DNA of 64,000 nucleotides from Marinobacter halodurans (GTDB lineage Bacteria > Pseudomonadota > Gammaproteobacteria > Pseudomonadales > Oleiphilaceae), in assembly GCF_004327985.1 (NCBI RefSeq), contig NZ_SJDL01000022.1:21075-85074 (forward strand), read 5' to 3'. Numbering within the stretch: the stretch's first letter is position 1; each line of letters starts with the position of its first letter. Positions 33,270 to 42,278 of this stretch are shown here, one piece after another. The position numbers and the translations under genes are program-made. The notes below the pieces were generated by a model that made no database searches, was not told where the DNA came from, and saw nothing but the letters and a program-made list of their open reading frames with translations.

Positions 33270-35360
33270 TCAGTGTGCGCCAAACTGATAGGCGGCGGAC
33301 ACCCAGAGGGTCCGCCCCTCATCCGTAAGGCCGGTTGGGTATTGGGCTGGATTGGGCAAAATGTCGTAGCTTTCACCCAGCAGGTTATTGGCCCCCGCCC
33401 GGAGCTCCAAACCGCGGAGGCCCATGGGATGCTCCCAACTCACCACGGCGTCCAGGGTGGTGTAAGGATCGAAACTGTCCGCCTGCCCGGCCCTGACCCG
33501 ATCACTCCAGCCCTGCTGTTCACCAACATAGCGGACACGACCGGACAGGTTAACCGCAGAATTGACATCCCAGGAGAGCATGGCATTCGCCAGCCAGTGG
33601 ACCACCCCCACCAGAGGCTCATCGGTAACGGTATCTCTTGCTTCGACGTAGGACAGGTTGGACATCAACTTCCATTTGCGGCCCAGGTATTCCTCCCATT
33701 CCAACTCGCCGCCCCAGGAATGAATTTCACCGTGGTTGCGGAAAATCGGAGGATCGCCCGGATTCTGAAAAAACTCGATCAGATTACCAATATGGGTCTT
33801 GAACAACGTCGCCCGAAGAACCCGGCCGGAATGACGATATATATAGGCCAGCTCCATGGACCGCAGTTCTTCCGCCGTCACGTCGGACGTCGTTGTGGTT
33901 CCGCCGAAAAGATCCGGCCCGGGATAGGATTCCTCCAATGTGGGCGGACGGAAGGACTCTGCATACTGGAACTTGAAGATATGGGCATCGAAAGGCTGCC
34001 ACACCGCAGCCAGCCGCGGCGACCAGTTCTCCCCCCAGTCGTCGTAGTGGTCGTAGCGGGCGCCCAGGGTGACTTCAAGGGAATCGATCACCCGCCATTG
34101 GTCCTGGAGATAGCTACTGGCAATCCTGCGATGGGATCCTTCCAATACGAGCACTTGAGTGGCCGTCGCCTGATTCACGGACACACCGGGCTCGATAAAC
34201 GTGCTGCCGGACTCGACAACGTCCAAGTCAGCATACCCAAGCCCCCAGAGCAGATGGTGTCTGCGTCCCAGCTCAAAGTTGAATTTCAGGTCCGCCCGGT
34301 ATTGTCTACTGGTATTACTGTGCTGCCGATAGACATCCCTCGTGACCGGTGGTCGCGGTCCAGGCGGATCCACGCCCTTCGGGATGGTCAGTGTTGCCGA
34401 GTCATTGAAGTCGGTTTGCAGGCCGCTGATCGTCAATTCAGAGGTGACCGTCTCACTCATCTTCCAGTTTTTGTCGAGCGCCAACCCGACCAACTGTTCC
34501 TTGCTACGCTCAGTATCCCAATCGGCGAGGGCATTACGTCCGAAATAGTCCCCCCGCCTGACATCGAGAAACTGGGCCGACAACTGATATCCCTGGTATC
34601 CCAGTCCGGCCAACAGCAGATTGCCATCGAAGTCGTCGTCGACAGAGCCTGGTGAATTCCCATTGCCCCTCCGCGCAAAATTATCCGGGTTGGACTGACG
34701 ACCGGTTTCGTCGCGCCCCCAGGTGGAGACGTTGGCCTTCCAGGATAGCCCGGACTCGCTGATACCGGACGTCATGGCATCGCCCTGGAGGTAGCCATGG
34801 CTCCCACCCCGAACACCCACAGCGTTATCGCCGGTACGGGTAATGATGTTTACCACCCCCGTCATCGCGTATTCACCATAGAGAGCGGAGCCCGGTCCGC
34901 GAATGACCTCCACCCGCTGGATCTGCTCGATGGGAATACGCAAGACGGCGTCCGCGGCACCATTGGCCGCGCTGTTCATCGGCAGGCCATTGAGCAGAAT
35001 CTTGATATTCGAGCCCGACAGTGTTGCCCCCACGCCGCGAACCTGGACCCGATAGTTACCACGGTTGCCCTCGGTTACGTAGATGCCGGCCACTCTGTCC
35101 AGAGCCTCTGCCGCGTTTCGGGCACCGAGTCGTTTCAGCTCCTCGCCATACATGACCGACACCATCCCCGGCACAAAGTCGGCGTTCATGCGATTGCTTG
35201 TCGCAACGTCGGTCTCCGCTTCCAGCATGGCGTTGAGCGCCGCGATCTCAGCCTCTTCATCAGCCTGGGCGGGCTGTGCTGCTACAACGATCAGCATCAT
35301 GGCCAACCGTGCCAAAGGCAATGTCCTGAACTGCTTTCTATCAGTCATTAACGTCATCAT
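33270..35360 (-). CDS. TonB-dependent outer membrane receptor
   Basis: A 696-residue outer membrane protein with a signal peptide (LARLAMMLIVVAAQPAQA), a plug domain (about 45-165; VPGMVSVMYGEELKRLG, VRGVGATLSGSNIKILLNGLPMN, IEQIQRVEVIRGPGSALYGEYAMTGVVNIITR split across it) and a 22-strand-type barrel ending in YQFGAH. An aromatic residue near the end fits a barrel terminus, though it is not the last residue. No clear TonB box was picked out. An in-frame TTG at 35375 overlaps the preceding regulator's stop (TTGA); the ATG at 35360 is chosen because GGA lies six bases upstream. Its place between signalling genes rather than transport genes suggests a role in sensing, but substrate and function are unknown. 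Confidence 0.88.
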   Translation of the reverse strand: MMTLMTDRKQFRTLPLARLAMMLIVVAAQPAQADEEAEIAALNAMLEAETDVATSNRMNADFVPGMVSVMYGEELKRLGARNAAEALDRVAGIYVTEGNRGNYRVQVRGVGATLSGSNIKILLNGLPMNSAANGAADAVLRIPIEQIQRVEVIRGPGSALYGEYAMTGVVNIITRTGDNAVGVRGGSHGYLQGDAMTSGISESGLSWKANVSTWGRDETGRQSNPDNFARRGNGNSPGSVDDDFDGNLLLAGLGYQGYQLSAQFLDVRRGDYFGRNALADWDTERSKEQLVGLALDKNWKMSETVTSELTISGLQTDFNDSATLTIPKGVDPPGPRPPVTRDVYRQHSNTSRQYRADLKFNFELGRRHHLLWGLGYADLDVVESGSTFIEPGVSVNQATATQVLVLEGSHRRIASSYLQDQWRVIDSLEVTLGARYDHYDDWGENWSPRLAAVWQPFDAHIFKFQYAESFRPPTLEESYPGPDLFGGTTTTSDVTAEELRSMELAYIYRHSGRVLRATLFKTHIGNLIEFFQNPGDPPIFRNHGEIHSWGGELEWEEYLGRKWKLMSNLSYVEARDTVTDEPLVGVVHWLANAMLSWDVNSAVNLSGRVRYVGEQQGWSDRVRAGQADSFDPYTTLDAVVSWEHPMGLRGLELRAGANNLLGESYDILPNPAQYPTGLTDEGRTLWVSAAYQFGAH

Positions 35361-35371
35361 TTCCAGTCCAA

Positions 35372-36349
35372 TCAACGGAGGCCAGAGCCATTCGATCCGG
35401 CGTCCTCCAATTCCTCACCAGCTCTTCGTACACAATTTCGACCGGCCTTCTTGGCCTGATACAGGGCGGCATCGGCCACTTCCATCATATGGCTTGCGAT
35501 CCGGGTTTTACTGGGCACGGCCGAGGCAATGCCGAGACTAATGGTCACCAGGTGACTGACTGGGGAATTCGGGTGGGACAGCCGTTGCCTCAGGACACAC
35601 CGTCGCAAGGCTTCGGCAGTTTGCAGGGCATCCTCGGTGGACGAACTCGGCAGGACCACCACAAACTCCTCACCACCGTATCGCGCCAACAGGTCACCGG
35701 CTCGACGGGTGGCACCATGGAGCGCCTTGGCCACCGCACGCAGGCACTCGTCGCCCTGACCATGACCAAGGTGATCGTTATAGGCTTTGAAATGATCAAC
35801 ATCGATCATGATCACGGACAGCGGACAACCATTGCGCAGGCACCTGGCCCACTCCAACTCCAGCGTCAACTCCAACTGGCGGCGGTTGGCGATGCCGGTC
35901 AGTCCATCCAGCAAGGCCAGCTTCGCCAGCAGGTCGGACTTGCGCTTGAGCTCCAGGTGATTTTTCACCCGAGCCTTCAACACCGGCACCACGAAAGGTT
36001 TGGCGATGTAATCCACCGCGCCCAGCGCCAATCCCTTGGCCTCGTCCACCGAATCCGACATGGCGGTGACGAAGATTACAGGAATGTCACGTGTGGCGAT
36101 ATCGTCTTTCAGCCGTTTCAGCACCTCATAGCCGTCCATTCCCGGCATCATGACATCCAGCAGGATCAGGTCTGGCGGATTTTTCTGCGCCAGAACAAGA
36201 GCTTCCCGCCCCGAGGTTGCCGCGAGCAGGCGTATACCGCCACTCTGCAAGTGCTCAAGCAGCACATCCAGATTTGCCGGTACATCATCCACCAGCAGGA
36301 CGGTTTGTGAGGATACGGGTTCCACCAATTCTTCTCTCAATGTGCTCAT
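35372..36349 (-). CDS. Response regulator with diguanylate cyclase output (REC-GGDEF)
   Basis: A 325-residue protein with an N-terminal receiver (acceptor Asp65 in LILLDVMMPGMDG; Lys117) and a C-terminal GGDEF domain that makes c-di-GMP. The active-site motif is GGEEF (225-229), and an RxxD product-inhibition site (Arg216-Asp219) lies five residues before it, so catalysis and feedback both look intact. DHFKAYND carries metal and substrate residues. It is the first gene of the operon with the TonB receptor, YfiR-like protein and hybrid kinase, and is the probable phosphorylation target of that kinase. The ends of this gene and the receptor start are adjacent or overlapping. Confidence 0.94.
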   Translation of the reverse strand: MSTLREELVEPVSSQTVLLVDDVPANLDVLLEHLQSGGIRLLAATSGREALVLAQKNPPDLILLDVMMPGMDGYEVLKRLKDDIATRDIPVIFVTAMSDSVDEAKGLALGAVDYIAKPFVVPVLKARVKNHLELKRKSDLLAKLALLDGLTGIANRRQLELTLELEWARCLRNGCPLSVIMIDVDHFKAYNDHLGHGQGDECLRAVAKALHGATRRAGDLLARYGGEEFVVVLPSSSTEDALQTAEALRRCVLRQRLSHPNSPVSHLVTISLGIASAVPSKTRIASHMMEVADAALYQAKKAGRNCVRRAGEELEDAGSNGSGLR

Positions 36350-36501
36350 TCCCTACAGATTCTGCCTCCGGCAACACAGACGTCGTTGCTCAAAATCACA
36401 AGGACCCAAGCAAGAATATCGCCAATATTGGTTAAACCCTCATGGACAATGAGTTACGATGATATAAGTACGCCTTACACACATTTTCAAGGCACGATCG
36501 C

Positions 36502-36528
36502 CTATAAGCGCTTATAATTTGCTTATAT
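36502..36528. promoter_or_regulatory. Perfect palindrome and repeat in the divergent regulator promoter region
   Basis: TATAAGCGCTTATA (36503-36516) is a perfect 14-base palindrome, and the half GCTTATA recurs at 36521-36527 in direct orientation. It lies in the AT-rich 215-base gap between the GGDEF operon and the divergent REC-AAA+ regulator, about 40 bases before the latter. Such spacing fits an operator; GCTTATA also contains a -10-like sequence. The related CTATAAGC occurs at 30557-30564. Confidence 0.5.
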
Positions 36529-36564
36529 ATCTCCACGTTCCCCCACTCACTTGTGGCATCCACC

Positions 36565-38097
36565 ATGACCTCCCAAACGGATACCCCCTTATTGCTGCTG
36601 GTCGACGATCAACCTGCCAACCTCGATGTCATGGTGGACTACCTCCAGGACTCCGGTCTGGATCTTGCCGTCAGCATCAATGGCAATGAAGCGTTGCAAC
36701 TGGCGAAGAAGCGCAAACCCAGCCTTATCCTGCTGGATGTCATGATGCCGGGAATGGATGGCTTTGAAGTCTGCCGCAGATTGAAGGCTCACCACGGGAC
36801 TCGAAACATCCCGATCATCTTCACGAGTGCGCTGGACGACACGGAAAGCAAGGTCAAGGGCTTTGAGGCCGGAGCCGTGGATTACGTCACCAAGCCCCTG
36901 CAACGGGAAGAGCTGCTGGCGCGGATTCATACTCACTTGACGCTTCGCCAGCAACAGCTGGAGCTCAAACAGAAGAATCGCGACCTGCTGGCACTCAATG
37001 CGGAGTTAAAGGAACAGATGGGGAAACGAAAGGAGGCCGAGTCAGCGCTTCACCAGATGGGTGAACAGCTTTCCGCCGTCACCCGTCAGGAAGCCAGCAA
37101 GTGGGGCATCGACGCCTTCATCGGCAACGGTGAGGCCACCCGGGCGGTACTGAGGGAAATCCGTAACCTGCAGCAGGTCGACAAGACCCCGGTCCTTGTT
37201 CTTGGGGAGAGTGGTACCGGCAAGGAACTGGTCTCACGGGCCATTCACTTTGGCAGCCAGCGTAGCGACAAACCCTTCATTGCGGTGAACTGCGCCGCCA
37301 TCCCCCCCGATCTGGCCGATGCCGAACTTTTTGGCCATGTTAAAGGCTCCTTCACCGGCGCCACCCACGATCGTCCGGGCGTTTTCATGCAGGCTAACGG
37401 CGGCACCTTGTTCCTCGATGAGATCGGCGACATGCCTCTGGCCCAGCAGGCCAAACTGCTGCGGGTGCTGGAAAATGGCGAGCTCACACCCGTGGGCGGC
37501 ACACGGCCTCAAAAAGTGGATGTGCGCATCGTGACGGCCACCAACATTGCCTTGCAAAGCAAAGTCCAGAGCCAGGAATTTCGCCAGGACCTGTATTACC
37601 GACTGGCCGGTTACATTATTCAGTTGCCCCCTCTACGCCTTCGTCGCGAAGACATCCCATTGCTCGTCCAGCACTTCCTGACCATGCTCGGCAAGCAGAT
37701 GGGGCGGGAAAAGACAGAAATGACGGAAGAGGCCATGCAAGTCCTGCTGGGATACGACTTTCCGGGCAATATCCGCGAACTCAGAAACCTGATCGAGTAC
37801 GCCCTGATCAGCGGCCGCGGTGAACCAATCACGCCAGCCCAGCTGCATTTCATTCACCAATCCGCTACCGGGCCCCTGTCTTCGGAACCACCACCGGCGG
37901 TAACGACCGCCATCGATGATGAACAGCAACTGCTCGACTATACGGCCGAGCAGGGCCGGATCAACAACGCCAAGGCCCAGGAGGTTCTCGGCGTATCCCA
38001 CAGCCGAGCGTCTTACCTGCTCAAAAAACTATTGCGCGAGGGGCATCTCGAAAAGCACGGCGAGCGACGCTGGGCGTACTACTCCCTGCCAGGCTGA
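36565..38097 (+). CDS. Response regulator with AAA+ (sigma-54 interaction type) domain and winged-helix tail
   Basis: About 510 residues: receiver (acceptor Asp58 in LILLDVMMPG; Lys110), a coiled-coil linker (about 125-175), and an NtrC-type AAA+ domain with Walker A GESGTGKE (214-221), Walker B TLFLDEIGD (281-289) and arginine fingers region YRLAGY. The sigma-54 contact loop reads GSFTGA (261-266) rather than GAFTGA; F, T and the final G are kept. The C-terminal 60 residues (AQEVLGVSHSRASYLLKKLL, then GHLEKHGERRWAYYSL) look like a winged helix rather than the usual Fis-type helix-turn-helix. It is divergent from the GGDEF operon and its receiver resembles that regulator's. The start could also be GTG at 36553; no clear ribosome site decides. 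Confidence 0.88.
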   Translation: MTSQTDTPLLLLVDDQPANLDVMVDYLQDSGLDLAVSINGNEALQLAKKRKPSLILLDVMMPGMDGFEVCRRLKAHHGTRNIPIIFTSALDDTESKVKGFEAGAVDYVTKPLQREELLARIHTHLTLRQQQLELKQKNRDLLALNAELKEQMGKRKEAESALHQMGEQLSAVTRQEASKWGIDAFIGNGEATRAVLREIRNLQQVDKTPVLVLGESGTGKELVSRAIHFGSQRSDKPFIAVNCAAIPPDLADAELFGHVKGSFTGATHDRPGVFMQANGGTLFLDEIGDMPLAQQAKLLRVLENGELTPVGGTRPQKVDVRIVTATNIALQSKVQSQEFRQDLYYRLAGYIIQLPPLRLRREDIPLLVQHFLTMLGKQMGREKTEMTEEAMQVLLGYDFPGNIRELRNLIEYALISGRGEPITPAQLHFIHQSATGPLSSEPPPAVTTAIDDEQQLLDYTAEQGRINNAKAQEVLGVSHSRASYLLKKLLREGHLEKHGERRWAYYSLPG

Positions 38098-38101
38098 CCG
38101 C

Positions 38102-38710
38102 TCAATCAGCAACAGGTCCGCTGTGAAAACGGAACTCGGTGTCCGGCATCTCGATCAACCTTTTTTCGATAGCCAGGAACGTTGCGGTGCGGTCCTTAAT
38201 GGGCTCGCCTGCCGCCTTCTCCGCCAAGACCAGGTAATCCCGGTAATGCCGGGCCTCGGACTTGAGCAGACTGGTGTAAAAATCCGCCAGCGTGTCGTCC
38301 AGGTGCGGTGCCAACGAGGCAAAGCGTTCACAGGAACGGGCCTCGATAATGGCGCCCACGATCAGGACGTCCACCAGCCGTCCCGGATCCTCGGCGCGCA
38401 CTTCCCGGCGCAGTTCGGCCGCGTAGCGTGCCGGCGTCAGGTGGCCATAGGTCACGTCCCGCTTTTTCATGATCGAGAGCACCTGCTCGAAGTGACGCAA
38501 CTCTTCCCGCGCCAGCCGCGACATCCTGTGCAGCAGGTCGGGGTTGTCCACGTAGCGGTACATCAGGCTGAGCGCCGTCGATGCGGCCTTCTTTTCGCAA
38601 TGCGCGTGATCAATGAGCAGGAGCTCCTGATTTTCCAGCGCATTCCTGATCCACGCGTCAGGGGTCCGGCAAGGGAGAAAGTGGTGAATATCGTCCAGGG
38701 CGGCTTGCAT
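38102..38710 (-). CDS. miaE: tRNA-(ms2io6A)-hydroxylase
   Basis: Hydroxylates 2-methylthio-N6-isopentenyl-adenosine at tRNA position 37 with a di-iron centre and oxygen. The 202-residue protein shows the ferritin-like ligand motifs AREELRHFEQ (ExxH) and KSEARHYRDY (ExxH), with further Glu in ALENQELLLIDHAHCEKKAAS and GAIIEARSCERF. The ATG at 38710 has GGA just upstream. It ends 4 bases from the stop of the convergent AAA+ regulator. Its start faces the acnB leader region. Confidence 0.93.
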   Translation of the reverse strand: MQAALDDIHHFLPCRTPDAWIRNALENQELLLIDHAHCEKKAASTALSLMYRYVDNPDLLHRMSRLAREELRHFEQVLSIMKKRDVTYGHLTPARYAAELRREVRAEDPGRLVDVLIVGAIIEARSCERFASLAPHLDDTLADFYTSLLKSEARHYRDYLVLAEKAAGEPIKDRTATFLAIEKRLIEMPDTEFRFHSGPVAD

Positions 38711-38793
38711 GATTCCGTCGTTTGGCTGTGTTCGCGGCGCATTATACACAAGCCGTCGGCAACCCAAGACAAAGGTAACGACAAGAGTCCAAC

Positions 38794-38822
38794 TTAACTT
38801 TGTCAGTGATTTCCGCTAGAAT
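38794..38822 (+). promoter_or_regulatory. Sigma-70 promoter for the acnB leader transcript
   Basis: TTAACT (38794-38799) and TAGAAT (38817-38822) are 17 bases apart, close to consensus (4/6 and 5/6). Transcription would start near 38829, about 290 bases before the acnB start codon, giving a long leader. Confidence 0.7.
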
Positions 38823-38840
38823 CTCGGGCCTGTAACCGGA

Positions 38841-39082
38841 GTCCTGTCGGGCTAGTTCATTCATCCGTCGCCTCTCGCGGGCCGCCCTGGCTCCATGATC
38901 GGCACGCCCTTGAACGAGTGAATTAGCCGGACGGGACACAGCCAGGGAACCAACGACGATTCCCGGGTTACCAATAACTCCCTGCTACTTCAACAGGAGC
39001 CACTGAATAAGTAACTTGCCCTTCCCCGCCCTCATCGTGCGCCGTCCGGAAGGAACCGTAATCTATTTATTCAGTGCCTCCT
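38841..39082 (+). other. acnB leader with two large stem-loops
   Basis: The 38711-39121 gap has no convincing gene. Arms 38841-38862 and 38916-38937 match as inverted repeats at 18 of 22 positions; three of the four differences would be G-U pairs in RNA. Arms 38995-39013 and 39064-39082 match at 17 of 19, with a perfect core CACTGAATAA/TTATTCAGTG. Both have loops of about 50 bases. A small GGGAA/TTCCC hairpin (38945-38964) lies between. The acnB ribosome site is outside, about 25 bases after the second stem. Function is not known; a regulatory leader is one option, a pair of small inverted-repeat elements another. Confidence 0.6.
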
Positions 39083-39121
39083 TTGTACACGCAGGGTCTC
39101 CAAACTGATGAGGGTCTTACC

Positions 39122-41716
39122 GTGTTAGAAGAGTATCGTAAACACGTTGAAGAGCGCGCGGCACTGGGTATTCCCCCCAAGCCCCTGAATGCCGAGCAAA
39201 CGGCTGCACTGGTTGAGCTGCTGAAGAACCCGCCGGCCGGTGAAGAAGAGGAACTGGTCTACCTGCTGGAAAACCGCATTCCTCCGGGTGTCGACGAGGC
39301 CGCCTACGTCAAGGCCGCTTTCCTGACCGCGATCGTCAAGGACGAAGCGAGCTCCCCCCTGATCGACAAGAAAAAGGCCGTCCAGCTGCTGGGTATGATG
39401 CAGGGTGGCTACAACATCGCCACGCTGGTCGAACTGCTGGACAACGCGGACCTGGCCGAGCTGGCCGGCGAGCAGCTCAAGAAAACCCTGCTGATGTTCG
39501 ACGCCTTCAATGACGTCAAGGACAAGATGGACGCCGGCAATGCCGTCGCCAAGTCCGTCATGGAATCCTGGGCCAATGCCGAGTGGTTCACCGGCAAGAA
39601 GAAAGTGCCCGAGAGCATCAGGATGGTGGTGTTCAAGGTGACCGGTGAAACCAACACCGACGACCTGTCCCCGGCTCCGGATGCCTGGTCCCGCCCGGAC
39701 ATCCCGCTGCACGCCCGTGCCATGTACAAGATGGAGCGCGACGGCCTGACCCCGGAAGAGCCCGGCGTCACCGGCCCGATCAAGCAGATCGAGGAGATCC
39801 AGTCCAAGGGTCTGCCGGTCGCCTTCGTGGGTGACGTTGTCGGCACCGGTTCTTCCCGTAAGTCCGGCACCAACTCCGTACTGTGGTACTTCGGCGAAGA
39901 CATCCCGGGCGTGCCGAACAAGCGTGCCGGCGGTGTCTGTATCGGTAACAAGGTCGCTCCGATCTTCTTCAACACCATGGAAGACGCCGGCGCCCTGGTT
40001 TTCGAGGCACCGGTGGACAACATGAACATGGGCGACGTCATCGACATCCGCCCGTACGAAGGCAGGATCCTGAACGAAGCCGGTGAGACCCTCTCCGAGT
40101 TCGGCTTCAAGTCCGAGGTGATCCTGGACGAAGTTCAGGCCGGTGGCCGGATCCCGCTGATCATCGGTCGTGGCCTGACCAACAAGGCCCGTGAAGCCCT
40201 GAACCTGGGCGCCACGGACATCTTCCGCCTGCCGAAGGACCCGGAAGCCGGCACCAAAGGCTTCACCCTGGCCCAGAAGATGGTCGGCAAGGCCTGTGGC
40301 CTGGAAGAAGGCAAAGGCGTCCGTCCGGGCACCTACTGCGAGCCGGAGATGACCACCGTCGGTTCCCAGGACACCACCGGCCCGATGACCCGTGACGAGC
40401 TGAAGGACCTGGCCTGCCTGGGCTTCCAGTCCGACCTGGTCATGCAGTCCTTCTGCCACACTGCGGCCTATCCGAAGCCGGTCGACGTGGAGATGCAGCA
40501 CACCATGCCGGACTTCATCCAGACCCGTGGCGGTGTCGCCCTGCGTCCGGGTGACGGCATCATCCACTCCTGGCTGAACCGCATGCTGCTGCCGGACACC
40601 GTGGGTACCGGCGGTGACTCCCACACCCGTTTCCCGATGGGCATTTCCTTCCCGGCCGGTTCCGGCCTGGTGGCGTTTGCCGCGGCGACCGGCGTGATGC
40701 CGCTGGACATGCCGGAATCCGTCCTGGTGCGCTTCAAGGGCGACATGCAGCCGGGCATCACCCTGCGTGACCTGGTCCACGCGATTCCGCTCTACGGCAT
40801 CAAGCAGGGCATGCTGACCGTCGAGAAGAAAGGCAAGATCAACGAATTCTCCGGTCGCATCCTGGAAATCGAAGGTCTGGAGCACCTGACCGTCGAGCAG
40901 GCGTTCGAGCTGTCTGACGCCTCTGCCGAGCGTTCCGCGGCCGGTTGTACCATTAACCTGTCCGAAGACTCCGTGGCCGAGTACCTGCGCTCCAACATCG
41001 TCATGCTGCGCTGGATGATTGCCGAAGGTTACGGCGATCCGCGTACCCTGGAGCGTCGTGCCCAGAAGATGGAAGAGTGGCTGGCCAACCCGAGCCTGAT
41101 GCGCGCCGACAAGGACGCGGAATACTCGCACGTCATCGAGATCGACCTGGCTGACATCAAGGAGCCGATCGTGTGCTGCCCGAACGACCCGGACGACGCC
41201 AGGTTCCTGTCCGAAGTCGCCGGCGACAAGGTGGACGAAGTGTTCATCGGTTCCTGCATGACCAACATCGGTCACTTCCGGGCTGCCGGTAAGCTGCTGG
41301 AGCAACACAAGGGCGCCCTGAGCACCCGTCTGTGGATGTCTCCGCCCACCAAGATGGACCAGGCGCAGCTGATGGAAGAAGGCTACTTCAACACCTACGG
41401 CACCGCCGGTGTACGTACCGAGATGCCGGGTTGCTCCCTGTGCATGGGTAACCAGGCACGGGTGGCGCCGAAGTCCACGGTCCTGTCCACCTCCACCCGT
41501 AACTTCCCGAACCGTCTCGGCGATGGTGCCAATGTGTACCTGACTTCCGCCGAACTGGCGGCGGTCGGTGCGGTTCTGGGCAAACTGCCGACGCCGGCAG
41601 AGTACATGGAGTACGCCAAGGACCTGAACAGCATGTCGAAAGAGATCTACAGGTATCTCAACTTCGACCAGATGGAGAACTACACGAAGAAGGCCTCAGA
41701 AGCCTCCGTGGCCTGA
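39122..41716 (+). CDS. acnB: Aconitate hydratase B
   Basis: Interconverts citrate and isocitrate in the TCA cycle with a 4Fe-4S cluster. The GTG start at 39122, with GAGGG about seven bases upstream, gives [26 protein letters not shown], the usual AcnB beginning; 864 residues. The N-terminal HEAT-like domain is followed by the swivel domain ([13 protein letters not shown] region, [12 protein letters not shown]) and the catalytic part. Cluster cysteines are expected in [17 protein letters not shown] and in [14 protein letters not shown]. AcnB proteins can also bind mRNA when the cluster is lost. The long structured leader is described separately; a strong terminator follows. Confidence 0.98.
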   Translation: MLEEYRKHVEERAALGIPPKPLNAEQTAALVELLKNPPAGEEEELVYLLENRIPPGVDEAAYVKAAFLTAIVKDEASSPLIDKKKAVQLLGMMQGGYNIATLVELLDNADLAELAGEQLKKTLLMFDAFNDVKDKMDAGNAVAKSVMESWANAEWFTGKKKVPESIRMVVFKVTGETNTDDLSPAPDAWSRPDIPLHARAMYKMERDGLTPEEPGVTGPIKQIEEIQSKGLPVAFVGDVVGTGSSRKSGTNSVLWYFGEDIPGVPNKRAGGVCIGNKVAPIFFNTMEDAGALVFEAPVDNMNMGDVIDIRPYEGRILNEAGETLSEFGFKSEVILDEVQAGGRIPLIIGRGLTNKAREALNLGATDIFRLPKDPEAGTKGFTLAQKMVGKACGLEEGKGVRPGTYCEPEMTTVGSQDTTGPMTRDELKDLACLGFQSDLVMQSFCHTAAYPKPVDVEMQHTMPDFIQTRGGVALRPGDGIIHSWLNRMLLPDTVGTGGDSHTRFPMGISFPAGSGLVAFAAATGVMPLDMPESVLVRFKGDMQPGITLRDLVHAIPLYGIKQGMLTVEKKGKINEFSGRILEIEGLEHLTVEQAFELSDASAERSAAGCTINLSEDSVAEYLRSNIVMLRWMIAEGYGDPRTLERRAQKMEEWLANPSLMRADKDAEYSHVIEIDLADIKEPIVCCPNDPDDARFLSEVAGDKVDEVFIGSCMTNIGHFRAAGKLLEQHKGALSTRLWMSPPTKMDQAQLMEEGYFNTYGTAGVRTEMPGCSLCMGNQARVAPKSTVLSTSTRNFPNRLGDGANVYLTSAELAAVGAVLGKLPTPAEYMEYAKDLNSMSKEIYRYLNFDQMENYTKKASEASVA

Positions 41717-41753
41717 GCCTTCAGGTAGGCCTCCATTGGGCCATGCCTGAGAG

Positions 41754-41784
41754 AACGCCAGCTCCCTGAGCTGGCGTTTTTTTT
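41754..41784 (+). terminator. Terminator of acnB
   Basis: AACGCCAGCTC (41754-41764) pairs with GAGCTGGCGTT (41768-41778) and the T run continues to 41784. Eleven-base perfect stem. Confidence 0.95.
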
Positions 41785-41813
41785 CGTTGCCAGTTTCATC
41801 GGGAGAATTCGAT

Positions 41814-42278
41814 ATGGATCAGGACCAGCCCTGCCCTTGTGGAAGCGGCACTGGCTACGCGAAATGCTGCGGACCACTCCACGCCGGTGCAACCGCTCCC
41901 TCACCGGAAGCACTCATGCGATCCCGGTTCAGTGCTTTCGTACTGAAAGACGCCACCTACCTCCTCAAGTCATGGCATCCGGAAACACGCCCCGGCGAGC
42001 TCGATCTGTCGGACGCGCCGGACTGGACGACGCTGCAGGTCATCAGCAGCGACCAGTCCGGTGACACCGGCACCGTCCATTTCCGGGCCATCTTTCGGGA
42101 ACAGGGCCAATGGGGCTACCTGGAGGAAGCGTCCACGTTCCTGAAGCGCGATGGCCGCTGGCTCTACCATCGCGGCACGCCTCAACAGGGCGTCCTCAAA
42201 CCCGGACGTAACGACCGCTGCCCCTGTGGGAGCGGCCGCAAGTACAAGGCCTGCTGCCTGAACAGCGCCGGTCAGTGA
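41814..42278 (+). CDS. SEC-C motif protein of the YchJ (UPF0225) family
   Basis: A 154-residue cytoplasmic protein with a SEC-C zinc motif at each end: CPCGSGTGYAKCC near residue 6 and CPCGSGRKYKACC near the C-terminus. The middle is the YchJ-type NTF2-like domain (LMRSRFSAFVLKDATYLLKSWHPETRP and TVHFRAIFREQGQWGYLEEASTF spread over it). GGGAG is eight bases before the ATG at 41814. The function of the family is not established; SEC-C motifs bind zinc and often serve in protein contacts. Its last seven bases overlap the convergent EctD-like gene. Confidence 0.92.
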   Translation: MDQDQPCPCGSGTGYAKCCGPLHAGATAPSPEALMRSRFSAFVLKDATYLLKSWHPETRPGELDLSDAPDWTTLQVISSDQSGDTGTVHFRAIFREQGQWGYLEEASTFLKRDGRWLYHRGTPQQGVLKPGRNDRCPCGSGRKYKACCLNSAGQ

